64,000 nt of DNA from Pacificimonas sp963710205. Lineage in GTDB: Bacteria > Pseudomonadota > Alphaproteobacteria > Sphingomonadales > Sphingomonadaceae. The translations under genes and the position numbers were made by a program. The notes under the pieces were generated by a model. It ran no database searches, was not told the DNA's origin, and was given only the letters and a program-made list of their open reading frames with translations. The stretch is taken from NCBI GenBank assembly GCA_963710205.1, contig CAVPZG010000004.1:124001-188000 (forward strand), read 5' to 3'. Below are positions 1-7,301 of this stretch, piece after piece. Each line of letters begins with the position of its first letter. Position 1 is the stretch's first letter.

Positions 1-62
1 GACAGGTTGGCGGCGGTTTCCAGCGCAAAACGCTGCTCGGTCAGGGGGGCGGTATAGGTCAT
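1..62 (-). CDS. N-terminal fragment, probable acyl-CoA dehydrogenase
   Basis: Only the first 20 codons are inside the window, read leftwards from an ATG at 62. The peptide begins MTYTAPLTEQRFALETAANL. The pattern Y-x-A-P-x-x-(E/D)-x-R-F-x-L-E is what I know from the start of one group of proteobacterial acyl-CoA dehydrogenases that oxidise fatty acyl-CoA with FAD. The match rests on a very short stretch, so the family call is tentative; that a gene starts here is more certain than its product. Confidence 0.45.
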   Translation of the reverse strand, partial: MTYTAPLTEQRFALETAANL

Positions 63-141
63 GGGGCCGTGTTAGCGCGGCGCGCGCAGAAGGTCACGAG
101 GCACATTGCCCACCCGCCCCGCTGCGGGGCAGGGTCCGGAT

Positions 142-1548
142 TCACGGCAATTTGCTGAGCAGCCCCACCAGAATGCGGACCGGCTTCGAAAACAGCTTCT
201 CCTTGAACAGCTCGTTCGTGCCTGCCTTGGTAATCTCGCCAAGTGTCGGATAAGGCGCGATATAGCCGACCATCTGGCTGGGCTTCAGGCCTTGCGAGAT
301 CCCCAGGGCCCAGGGGTGAATCAGTTCGCCCGCATGCAGGCCGACGATCCCGCAGCCGACGATCCTGCCCTTCGACAGCACGATCTTGATCCTGCCTTCG
401 GGCCGCCGCTCGGCGCGCGCGCGGTCGTTGGCGCCAAACGGGGCCTCCACCGTGGTGATTTTCTTCAGACCCCGATCACGCGCCATCTGTTCCGTCAGGC
501 CGACATTGGCCAGCTCGGGGTCCGTGAACGTGACCCAGGGCAGCGCATCGTAATTTGCCTTGGCGGGCAGGCGGAAGCAGACGTTGCGGACGACGATGCC
601 GCCATCATAGCCAGCCGCATGCGTGAATTGCGGTCCTTCGCGGCAGTCGCCGACGGCGAAGATGTTGCGGTTGGAGGTCCTTAGCCGCGCATCGACGGCA
701 ATCGCGCCCTTGCCGAGCTTTACGCCCGCCGCCTCCAGCCCCAGATTCTCGACATTCGCCTGCCGTCCGGTCGCGACCAGCAGGTGCGAGCCTTCCACCC
801 CTTCGCCGCGCTCGAACCTGATGGCGATGCCGGTGTCCGTTTTGCGGACTTCCGAGACATCGGTATTTTCATAGATGCCGACACCCTCGCCCGCCAGCGC
901 CTTGTGAACGACCTCGACCAGATCCCGGTCGTCGTTCGCCATGATGCGGTTTTTCTCGACAATCGTGACTTTCGAGCCGAGCCGCCGGAATGCCTGCGCC
1001 ATTTCGACGCCGATATTCCCGCCGCCCAGAATCAGCAGATGCGCGGGGCGCTCGGTCAGGCTCCAGATGGTTTCATTGGTCAGGTAGGGGACGGTATCGA
1101 GGCCGGGAATGGGGAAAATGCGTGCACGCGAACCTGTGGCGAGGACGATGCGCTTCGCCCGGTAGGTTTCGCCATTGGCTTCGATGGTGCGTCTGCCAGT
1201 CAGGACCGCGCGGTGCTTGACCACATGTGCGCCCAGACCCTCGAACCGTTCCACGCTGTCATGCGGCGCGATTCCGGCGATCACTTCATGCACATGCGCC
1301 ATCGTTCGCGCGAAATCGATACGCGGTTCGGCCGTGATGCCAAAGGCCTCGCTGTGTTTCGCGACATGCGCGGCATGGGCGGCGGCGATGATGGACTTTG
1401 AGGGGACGCAGCCCGAATTCAGGCAGTCACCGCCCATTTCGCCCGCTTCGAACAGAACGGTCTTCAAACCCAGCTGCGCTGCGCCGCCCGCGATGGTCAG
1501 GCCGCCGGAACCGGCACCGATAATGGCGATGTCATATTTTCTGGTCAT
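142..1548 (-). CDS. FAD-dependent pyridine nucleotide-disulfide oxidoreductase (mercuric reductase/Lpd-like)
   Basis: A 468-residue flavoprotein of the dihydrolipoamide dehydrogenase/glutathione reductase/mercuric reductase family. Visible parts are the N-terminal FAD dinucleotide fold (GAGSGG, about residues 11-16), the redox-active disulfide CLNSGC (Cys42 and Cys47), the NAD(P)H fold with GGGNIGVEMA, the second FAD site FAVGDC, and the C-terminal dimerisation domain. Where lipoamide dehydrogenases carry the His-Pro-Thr-x-x-Glu catalytic motif this protein has YPTLGE, as in many MerA-like relatives, so lipoamide is not an obvious substrate. There is no N-terminal heavy-metal domain and no C-terminal Cys pair of true MerA. 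I start it at the ATG at 1548; a start six codons upstream is possible. Confidence 0.88.
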   Translation of the reverse strand: MTRKYDIAIIGAGSGGLTIAGGAAQLGLKTVLFEAGEMGGDCLNSGCVPSKSIIAAAHAAHVAKHSEAFGITAEPRIDFARTMAHVHEVIAGIAPHDSVERFEGLGAHVVKHRAVLTGRRTIEANGETYRAKRIVLATGSRARIFPIPGLDTVPYLTNETIWSLTERPAHLLILGGGNIGVEMAQAFRRLGSKVTIVEKNRIMANDDRDLVEVVHKALAGEGVGIYENTDVSEVRKTDTGIAIRFERGEGVEGSHLLVATGRQANVENLGLEAAGVKLGKGAIAVDARLRTSNRNIFAVGDCREGPQFTHAAGYDGGIVVRNVCFRLPAKANYDALPWVTFTDPELANVGLTEQMARDRGLKKITTVEAPFGANDRARAERRPEGRIKIVLSKGRIVGCGIVGLHAGELIHPWALGISQGLKPSQMVGYIAPYPTLGEITKAGTNELFKEKLFSKPVRILVGLLSKLP

Positions 1549-1601
1549 GCCCCGTCTTACGCACAAAAGGGACGCGGCGTTACCGGAATTGGGCGGCCCC
1601 C

Positions 1602-1705
1602 AAAAAGAGAGGGCCGCGCAAAGGCTGTGGGGGGATAAGCGTTTGCGCGGCCCGTCTCAGGCAGGTGATCCGCCGGCTTGGGGGGTAAGCGGGGTGGGCG
1701 GATCA
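1602..1705 (-). ncRNA. candidate small RNA or msrB 3'UTR RNA with twin C6-loop hairpins
   Basis: Read on the minus strand, this interval forms two consecutive perfect hairpins. The first has 9-bp arms (1697-1705 with 1666-1674), and its loop holds GCTTACCCCCCAAGC, itself able to pair GCUU with AAGC. The second has 12-bp arms (1642-1653 with 1611-1622) and a loop with GCTTATCCCCCCACAGC, followed by TCTCTTTTT, a U-tract typical of a Rho-independent terminator. Both loops share the core CGCUUA(C/U)CCCCCCA. It lies 64 nt after the msrB stop and upstream of the flavoprotein gene, so it may be the msrB 3'UTR, a processed sRNA from it, or an independent sRNA. Exposed C-rich loops could pair with Shine-Dalgarno sequences; that role is inferred. 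Confidence 0.5.
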
Positions 1706-1768
1706 GAAGGATAACGGCGGAAATGCCAGGTGGTTCCCGCGAAAATTAACTTTTTCGATTCCCTGATT

Positions 1769-2200
1769 TTAATCAGAGGGTTCGAAGGTCATGGCCGTTC
1801 CGTTCATGCAATGACGTTCGCCTGTCGGCGCGGGCCCGTCCTTGAAGACATGACCCAGATGTCCGCCGCATTTGGCGCAGTGGATCTCCGTGCGCGGGAT
1901 GACCATTTTATAGTCGGTCTTGGTTTCAACGCCGCCTTCTATGGGCGCGTAGAAACTCGGCCAGCCGGAGCCGCTCTCATATTTCGTTTCGGACGAGTAG
2001 ACGGGTTCGCCGCAGCCTGCGCAGCGGAAGACGCCATCGCGCTTCTCATGGTTCAGTGGCGATGATCCCGGCGGTTCCGTCGCCTCCTTGCGCAGGACGG
2101 CATATTGTTCGGGCGTCAGTTCCGCCTTCCACTCCGCGTCCGTCTTCTGAATGTCGAAATCCGATCCTTTGCCCGACCGGAAGGCGTCCATGATGCTCAT
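1769..2200 (-). CDS. msrB: peptide-methionine (R)-S-oxide reductase
   Basis: A 143-residue cytoplasmic MsrB that reduces methionine-R-sulfoxide in proteins using thioredoxin; trxA lies 2 kb away. Two CxxC pairs (CAGC near residue 60, CAKC near 108) form the structural zinc site. GSGWPSF and HLGHVF are family hallmarks. The catalytic cysteine is Cys131 in RHCMNGTAM, a slight variant of the usual R-(Y/H)-C-(I/V)-N. The length is typical. Downstream lies the hairpin-rich segment 1602-1705. Confidence 0.95.
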   Translation of the reverse strand: MSIMDAFRSGKGSDFDIQKTDAEWKAELTPEQYAVLRKEATEPPGSSPLNHEKRDGVFRCAGCGEPVYSSETKYESGSGWPSFYAPIEGGVETKTDYKMVIPRTEIHCAKCGGHLGHVFKDGPAPTGERHCMNGTAMTFEPSD

Positions 2201-2234
2201 GGGAAAGAAACGCAGGTGCGGGGGAATGGCTCCC

Positions 2235-3029
2235 TCAGCCGCGCATCGCGGAGCCCATCGCCTCGCGCAGGACGGGATAACCCAGCCCGTCCGGTATGGT
2301 CAGCCACATCTGGCCGTCCTCCTCGCGTACCTCCGGGGCAATGAGGCGGGGCTCATGCGCCTCGGCATGGGCGAACAGCGCATCGACACTGTCATGCTGC
2401 GCCAGCCGCTCGAGATTTCGCCGGGTGGGAAAGATCACCTTGCCGTCGCCGCTGTCCGCACTCGCCAGTGCATCCGCCGCCGTGATCCACAGCGAATGGA
2501 CAGCCTCGTTGCCGTCATGGCTGGGCGTCTGTCCGTCGGGCACGCGGGCAAGATAAAAGCGCGTGTCGTAACGCTTGTTTTCCAGCCGCACGGGCGGGCA
2601 CCAGCGCGACCAGGCGGTCAGGGCATCGATCTCGATGGTCTGACCATGCGCTTTCAGGAACACGGCGAAATCCAGGCTGCGGTCGGCGACGCGCGGCGCG
2701 GTTTCGGCCAGCAGGGCGGCATCCAGCGCCGGGCCACTGGTCAGAAGCACACCCGCCTCCTCGAAACTTTCGCGTATGGCGGCGACGCGCGCGGCCGCAT
2801 CGGCGGTGTCGCGGCCCTCGACCAGGCCCATCTCGTCCGCCAGCGCATAATCGCGTTCATCCACCTTGCCGCCGGGGAACACCATCATGCCCGCCGCAAA
2901 TCCCATCGTTTTCGCGCGTTTCTGCATGAAGATCAGTGGCGGTCCGCCAGGCACGTCCTTCGCCAGGATCAGCGTCGCGGCAGGCTTCGCCGGATTGTCG
3001 GGATGATCCGGATCGCTCAGGCTGCTCAT
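2235..3029 (-). CDS. Nudix hydrolase family protein (NUDT19-like)
   Basis: A 264-residue protein starting MSSLSDPDHPDN. It has the Nudix core: MVFPGGKVDERD followed, after an insertion, by RESFEEAGVLL, which supplies the metal-binding RExxEExG helix. The long spacing between GG and REx2EE resembles NUDT19-type acyl-CoA or nucleoside-diphosphate-X hydrolases, so pyrophosphohydrolysis of a CoA or nucleotide derivative is likely but unproven. The start at 3029 overlaps the stop of the upstream gene by four bases, which suggests translational coupling. The reading frame stays open upstream to 3356, but that part has the arginine-rich composition of an out-of-frame shadow. Confidence 0.85.
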   Translation of the reverse strand: MSSLSDPDHPDNPAKPAATLILAKDVPGGPPLIFMQKRAKTMGFAAGMMVFPGGKVDERDYALADEMGLVEGRDTADAAARVAAIRESFEEAGVLLTSGPALDAALLAETAPRVADRSLDFAVFLKAHGQTIEIDALTAWSRWCPPVRLENKRYDTRFYLARVPDGQTPSHDGNEAVHSLWITAADALASADSGDGKVIFPTRRNLERLAQHDSVDALFAHAEAHEPRLIAPEVREEDGQMWLTIPDGLGYPVLREAMGSAMRG

Positions 3030-3940
3030 GCCGCTTCCGCCGCCTCCTCGGCATAGCCCGCGAAGCTGTCCTTCAGGCTGGCACTGTTCAAAAGCGTGAT
3101 GGCCGCGACCTCGCCGTCCGGGCGCGTGACGATGCTTTCCACCCACATGCTTTCGGTGCGGCGGCTGCCGGACAGGGCGATGATTTCCTGCGAGACCGAC
3201 AGCGCCTCGCCCGCCATCAGCGGGCCGTTCACGCGGCGGACTTCCAGATCGGCGAACAGGCCGATCACTGGCCCGCGCACCGGAAACACATGCGGCAGGT
3301 GGTGCGTCAGGACGCTGAACATCTCCAGCGGTACCTGCGCGTCGTCGCCCTCCCACAGGGGACTGGGCTCGGTGATTTTCGCCAGTTTGTCGGCCAGTGT
3401 GAAGGGGTAGAGATCGCCCATATGGTCATCCATCGCCATCCGCACTTCGGTCGCGGGCCGGGTCATGCCCACCTCCACGTCGCGCAGGATGATCCGCGGA
3501 TCGGGCGGCGTCAGACCGGCCAGCCGCGCCCGCACGGCGCTGGGGCTGTCCGGTGTCCCGATGGACGCCGTGCCGACCAGCACCTCCGTGCCGTCCGCCT
3601 TTTCCATACGGATGGCGACCTGATCGCCGCCGTCCGGTTCCGCCAGAAAGGCGCGGCATTCCTCGCCCTCGACCACCATGTTGCGGAAATGCGCGGATAT
3701 GCAGCCCGTCCGCAGCCATTCATCGCCGAACGCGGCATGGGCCAGCGGCTCGAACTGGCTGAAATGCGTTGGACCCTCGATGGGGCCCGCGCGAAATCCC
3801 AGTCCCTCCGCCATCGCGTCGTCATGCAGCGACTTGTGGCCGTCATATGTCTGCTCGGCCAGCATCTGCGCGGGTGCGCGCAGGGGGCCGCAAAGCCAGC
3901 CATCCCTGCGCGTGATCTCGGTATCGAAGAATGTTGTCAT
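3026..3940 (-). CDS. conserved hypothetical protein, probable double hot-dog fold
   Basis: 304 residues starting MTTFFDTEITRRDGW. I do not recognise a specific function. Both halves look like hot-dog folds: the first ends around VAIRMEKADGTEVLVGTASIG, and the second carries HVFPVRGPVIGLFADLEVRR and a C-terminal strand with TLLNSASLKD. This suggests a thioesterase/MaoC-type protein acting on acyl-CoA. It overlaps the Nudix gene by four bases, so the pair may act together on CoA compounds; this is inference. The open frame continues upstream through the tRNA gene, and that extension is rejected. An ATG at 3940 is the sensible start. Confidence 0.65.
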   Translation of the reverse strand: MTTFFDTEITRRDGWLCGPLRAPAQMLAEQTYDGHKSLHDDAMAEGLGFRAGPIEGPTHFSQFEPLAHAAFGDEWLRTGCISAHFRNMVVEGEECRAFLAEPDGGDQVAIRMEKADGTEVLVGTASIGTPDSPSAVRARLAGLTPPDPRIILRDVEVGMTRPATEVRMAMDDHMGDLYPFTLADKLAKITEPSPLWEGDDAQVPLEMFSVLTHHLPHVFPVRGPVIGLFADLEVRRVNGPLMAGEALSVSQEIIALSGSRRTESMWVESIVTRPDGEVAAITLLNSASLKDSFAGYAEEAAEAA

Positions 3941-4005
3941 CGCCTGATATTGCCGCACGCCCGGCGCACCGGCAAGGTGATGAAACTTGCAGGTAAATCC
4001 GGCGC

Positions 4006-4081
<76 letters not shown>

Positions 4082-4101
4082 ACACCCGCGTCGGAGCACT
4101 G

Positions 4102-4130
4102 GATATATAGTGCCGCTTTTCCAGTCGCAA
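4102..4130 (-). promoter_or_regulatory. probable sigma-70-type promoter of tRNA-Ala
   Basis: On the minus strand a -35-like TTGCGA (4130-4125) is separated by exactly 17 bases from a -10-like TATATC (4107-4102). The predicted start of transcription near 4095 leaves a leader of about 14 bases before the tRNA at 4081. The call is based only on motif and spacing. Confidence 0.55.
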
Positions 4131-4210
4131 GAAGCGCTTTGCGGCCTTGCGGCTTGCCGCGCGCCGCCGAAATCGCCATGTTCGGGTCACGTCAATGACA
4201 GGAGTTTCCC

Positions 4211-4528
4211 ATGGCCACCACAGAGATCACGCCCGAAAATTTCGAAACCGCGGTCAAGCAGTCCGACAAGCCCGTGCTGCTCGATTTCTGGGCGCCCTGG
4301 TGTGGCCCCTGCAAGCAGATCGCTCCCGCCCTTGAGGAACTGTCCGACGAAATGGACGGCGTCACCATTGCCAAGCTGAATACCGACGACCATCCCGAAC
4401 TCGCTTCCGAATTCGGCATCAAGGGCATCCCCACGATGATCCTGTTCAAGAACGGACAGCCCGCCGCGACAAAGGTCGGCGCGCAGCCAAAAAGCAGCAT
4501 CAAGGCCTGGCTCGACAGCGAGATTTAA
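4211..4528 (+). CDS. trxA: thioredoxin
   Basis: A 105-residue cytoplasmic thioredoxin, the normal length for TrxA. The active site is WCGPC with redox cysteines Cys31 and Cys34; the buried Asp25, the cis-proline segment GIPTM and the glycine near the C-terminus are present. It supplies electrons to enzymes such as methionine sulfoxide reductase and ribonucleotide reductase. A purine-rich Shine-Dalgarno, ACAGGAG, precedes the ATG. The gene is followed by a clear hairpin terminator at 4571-4604. Confidence 0.97.
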   Translation: MATTEITPENFETAVKQSDKPVLLDFWAPWCGPCKQIAPALEELSDEMDGVTIAKLNTDDHPELASEFGIKGIPTMILFKNGQPAATKVGAQPKSSIKAWLDSEI

Positions 4529-4570
4529 GGCTGGGCTTCGCGCCACCGGAAAAGGGAATGCGAAAAAGGA

Positions 4571-4604
4571 AAGGGCGCGGTGTCACCACCGCGCCCTTCC
4601 TCTT
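4571..4604. terminator. bidirectional Rho-independent terminator
   Basis: Perfect 12-bp arms AAGGGCGCGGTG (4571-4582) and CACCGCGCCCTT (4587-4598) enclose a 4-base loop. On the plus strand CCTCTTTT follows and can end trxA transcription; on the minus strand the tail is TCCTTTTTC and can end the small gene at 4621-4884. The two genes converge on this hairpin. Confidence 0.85.
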
Positions 4605-4620
4605 TTGCGGGGGCGTGACC

Positions 4621-4884
4621 CTACATGGCTTCGGGCGAATCATCGGGATTGCCATCGCCGTCCTGATCCAGAACGTCGGGCGCACCGTCGCCGTCCTTGT
4701 CCCAGGCATCCGCGCGGCCATCGCCGTCACGATCCCAGGCGTCCGGGGCGCCGTCACCGTCCGAATCCATTGTGGGCGGCGGGACACCTTCGGAACTTTC
4801 CTCCTGTGCCAGCGCCGGGGCGGCCATCAGGCCGACCGCGAGTGTGCCGGCAGTGGCGGCGGTAAGAATGGTCTTGATATTCAT
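4621..4884 (-). CDS. small secreted protein with four 11-residue Asp-Gly (calcium-binding-like) repeats
   Basis: 87 residues. A signal peptide covers about residues 1-26 (cleavage after APALA). From residue 40 the mature protein is four consecutive 11-residue units, D-x-D-G-D-G-x-x-D-x-x, starting at Asp40, 51, 62 and 73. The D-x-D-G-D-G pattern matches calcium-binding loops of thrombospondin type-3 and dockerin type, so calcium binding in the periplasm or outside the cell is likely. There is no catalytic domain. The signal peptide resembles that of the next upstream gene (5127-5420). An RBS, AGAGG, precedes the start. Confidence 0.75.
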   Translation of the reverse strand: MNIKTILTAATAGTLAVGLMAAPALAQEESSEGVPPPTMDSDGDGAPDAWDRDGDGRADAWDKDGDGAPDVLDQDGDGNPDDSPEAM

Positions 4885-5070
4885 GGTTTAACCTCTTCGT
4901 GCAGTAACCCCCTGCACAGGTCTGAACGTGCGTGTTCACACGGCATCACGGAAGGGAGATGGCGATGAACCGCGCAATCACCGCGCTGTACCGAGAGAAA
5001 TCCGCCATTTATCTGAAAAGGCTGGCAAATCGTCGTGACCGTAACAAAGGTTAACGGCATCCCGCGCAAG

Positions 5071-5102
5071 AAAAAGGGGCCGCACCGACGGTACGACCCC
5101 TT
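5071..5102 (-). terminator. Rho-independent terminator of the small acidic-protein gene
   Basis: Read on the minus strand, GGGGTCGTAC (5100-5091) pairs with GTGCGGCCCC (5085-5076) using two G-U pairs and a 5-base loop, and is followed by TTTTTC. It lies about 25 bases after the stop of the gene at 5127-5420. Confidence 0.75.
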
Positions 5103-5126
5103 CATTCGAAACCGGAAGGGCGGCGC

Positions 5127-5420
5127 TTACCGCAGCTCCGGCTCCTCCTCGGCTTCGGGTTCGCCGTCGGGCATCGAGGCTGCGTCCGGCGTCATTTCCG
5201 TCGTCGCTTCGGCTTCGGCATCGACGTCCGCTTCGGGGCCGCCCATGCCGTCAACCTCGTCGGCGGCCATCGTGCCATCTGCGGCGGGGGCGTCCGTCAT
5301 GACTTCCGTTTCGGCTTCGACTTCCGCTTCGGGGGACTCGACATCGACATCCTGTGCGAATGCAGGCGCAGCGAAGCCCATAAGGGCTGCGGTTGCGGCG
5401 GTGATGATCGTTTTTGTCAT
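5127..5420 (-). CDS. small, extremely acidic exported protein
   Basis: 97 residues starting MTKTIITAATAALMG. A signal peptide runs to about residue 22 (cleavage after PAFA). The mature part is almost free of lysine and arginine (one terminal Arg) and is dominated by Glu, Asp, Ala, Met and Pro in AE-rich imperfect repeats. It is probably disordered and could bind cations; no known domain is visible. The start at 5420 is preceded by AAGGAG at good spacing, so the longer open frame to 5531 is not used. A 7-bp hairpin (5441-5464) sits in the leader next to the RBS. The signal sequence resembles that of the Asp-Gly repeat protein downstream, which suggests shared ancestry or co-function. Confidence 0.7.
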   Translation of the reverse strand: MTKTIITAATAALMGFAAPAFAQDVDVESPEAEVEAETEVMTDAPAADGTMAADEVDGMGGPEADVDAEAEATTEMTPDAASMPDGEPEAEEEPELR

Positions 5421-5617
5421 TGCCTTACTCCTTGTTTCCGTGCCGCCGGAAAGTACGGGCGGCATAAGCCTGTTGTAGGCACAAGAAGAACGAAGCTGAC
5501 CAGCCTTCGGCGACTCCATTTGCCGAAGCAAAAGAACATCTGAACCTCAACTTGTTCCGATTTTCCGGTGAGCCGTTTTAACGCGGTTCTTTCACGGGGA
5601 TCTGTGGGCACTGAAGT

Positions 5618-6355
5618 CTAGTCGTGCCGGACCCAGCCCTTGCCTTCCAGCGCCTCAAGCGGGCGGAAGCGGTTCTTGTAGGCCATGCGCTGGCAGCCAT
5701 CGATCCAGTAGCCCAGATACACATAGGGCAGCCCACTCGCCTTGGCGCGGCGGATATGGTCCAGGATCATGAAGGTGCCGAGCCCCGCGCGCGTTTCCGA
5801 ATGCGGGTCGAAAAAGCTGTAGACCATCGACAGGCCGTCCGACTGCTGGTCGGTCAGTGCCACGCCGACCAGATTGCCGATCCGGCGGCCCGCTTCCGGC
5901 GGTTCGCGATATTCGATGACCAGCGTGTTGACGGCGGTCTGCTCCACCATGTCGGCATAGTCATAGGCGTCCATGCGCGCCATGCCGCCGACAGGATGAC
6001 GCGCGTCGATATAGCGGCGGAGGAGCGCGAACTGTTCGCTCGTGCTTTTCGTGGCGCAGGACGTCACCTGCAGGTCGTCATGCCGGCGCATCAGCTTCCG
6101 CTGCGATGCGCTGGCTTCGAACTTGTCGGCAATGACTCGCACGGACACGCATTTGCGGCAGCCGTCGCAGCTGGGGCGGTAAACCACATTCTGCGACCGG
6201 CGAAAGCCGATACGGCTCAGCGCCTCCGACAGCTGATCGGCGTCCGGGCCGCGCAGCTCGGTAAACACCTTCCGCTCCATCCGTCCCGGCAGATAGGGGC
6301 AGGGTGTCGGTGCGGTCACGAAAAACCGCGGAAAACGGAAGCTTTGGTCAGTCAC
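5618..6355 (-). CDS. bpt: aspartate/glutamate leucyltransferase (bacterial protein transferase)
   Basis: A 245-residue member of the arginyl/leucyl-tRNA-protein transferase family, typical for Bpt, which adds leucine to N-terminal Asp or Glu and sends proteins into the N-degron pathway. Hallmarks are the N-terminal PCPYLPGR motif, YRPSCDGCRKCVSVRV with clustered cysteines, and the GNAT-like C-terminal half with GLGTFMILDHI and YLGYWIDGC. It is cytoplasmic. The neighbours are unrelated. Confidence 0.93.
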   Translation of the reverse strand: MTDQSFRFPRFFVTAPTPCPYLPGRMERKVFTELRGPDADQLSEALSRIGFRRSQNVVYRPSCDGCRKCVSVRVIADKFEASASQRKLMRRHDDLQVTSCATKSTSEQFALLRRYIDARHPVGGMARMDAYDYADMVEQTAVNTLVIEYREPPEAGRRIGNLVGVALTDQQSDGLSMVYSFFDPHSETRAGLGTFMILDHIRRAKASGLPYVYLGYWIDGCQRMAYKNRFRPLEALEGKGWVRHD

Positions 6356-6388
6356 GATCGGAATAACAGCAAAAGCGCAGTGATTCGG

Positions 6389-7267
6389 CTAGCGGGCGAG
6401 TTTGTCAGGTGCGGGCGACGGCTCATCGAGAAGAATGATGGTGAGGCGGCGGTTCTCGGCCCGGTAGGGATCCGACGGGAATAGCGGGAAGGCGGCGGCC
6501 TTCCCGGTCACTTCGGCAAAGCGGTTCGCGTCCACACCCGCTGCGGCCATGATGTCCCGGGCGGCCAGCGCCCGTTCGCTCGACAGCCGCCAGTTGGCCG
6601 CTTCGCTGCCCGTACCATCGGTGTGCGCGGAAATGGCGATCCGCTGCCGTTCCGCGGCCAGCCGGCGCGCGACGTCCGCGATCAGGCTGCGGCCATAGGC
6701 GTTCGGCGTGGTCGCGCCGACCGCGAACATCGACACGCGCGCGTTGTCGGTCAGCTCGATCCGCGTGCCTTCGGGCGTCGCCTCGATGGTCATGCGGTCC
6801 TGCGCGGCGGCCAGCAGAGGGGCGTCCGCAAGCGCGGTCCTGACCCGCTTCGCCTTGCGTTCGGCTTCGGCGCGCGCTGCGCCCGAATACTGGTCCTTGC
6901 GGTTCGACGTTCCATAGCCGAGCGCGTCGCGGTGCGACGGCAAGGCCGCCAGCATGTCGGGATTATAGGCCCCCGACGACTTCGCCCCGTCAGGCCCCAG
7001 CGCGGCCCCCGCCAGGATCGAGCCTGCGCCAGATGAGTTCGACATGGTCGCATTCGACGGCGCGAAATAGTCCGCCACACCCTGCAGGCTGACCTTTTCC
7101 GAATGCGACATCAGCCACAGCAGCATGAAGAAGGCCATCATCGCCGTGGCGAAATCGGCATAGGCGATCTTCCACTGCTGGTTCACATGATGCGCGCGCC
7201 GCGGCGCGCGCCGCGCACGGCGGCGGATGACGGGACGCTGATTGGTGGCATAGGCGCGGGCAGGCAT
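6389..7267 (-). CDS. flagellar motor stator protein MotB-like
   Basis: 292 residues. An Arg-rich cytoplasmic N-terminus (about residues 11-25) is followed by a single membrane helix, YADFATAMMAFFMLLWLM, whose Asp38 matches the proton-carrying aspartate of MotB. The C-terminal 120 residues form an OmpA/MotB peptidoglycan-binding domain (SAHTDGTG...NWRLSSERA). In the cell it would sit in the inner membrane and anchor to peptidoglycan. No motA and no other flagellar gene is adjacent; the neighbours are bpt and a threonine ammonia-lyase. It could serve a flagellar motor encoded elsewhere or another ion-driven complex. Confidence 0.87.
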   Translation of the reverse strand: MPARAYATNQRPVIRRRARRAPRRAHHVNQQWKIAYADFATAMMAFFMLLWLMSHSEKVSLQGVADYFAPSNATMSNSSGAGSILAGAALGPDGAKSSGAYNPDMLAALPSHRDALGYGTSNRKDQYSGAARAEAERKAKRVRTALADAPLLAAAQDRMTIEATPEGTRIELTDNARVSMFAVGATTPNAYGRSLIADVARRLAAERQRIAISAHTDGTGSEAANWRLSSERALAARDIMAAAGVDANRFAEVTGKAAAFPLFPSDPYRAENRRLTIILLDEPSPAPDKLAR

Positions 7268-7301
7268 GGGCGCGGTTTAGCGCGCCAAGGTTAACATGAT
7301 G

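Noticed and set aside
116..130. Small GC hairpin after the flavoprotein gene (GCCCCGCTGCGGGGC region)
   Set aside because: The stem is perfect but has a 3-base loop and no U-tract on the relevant strand, so a terminator cannot be claimed.
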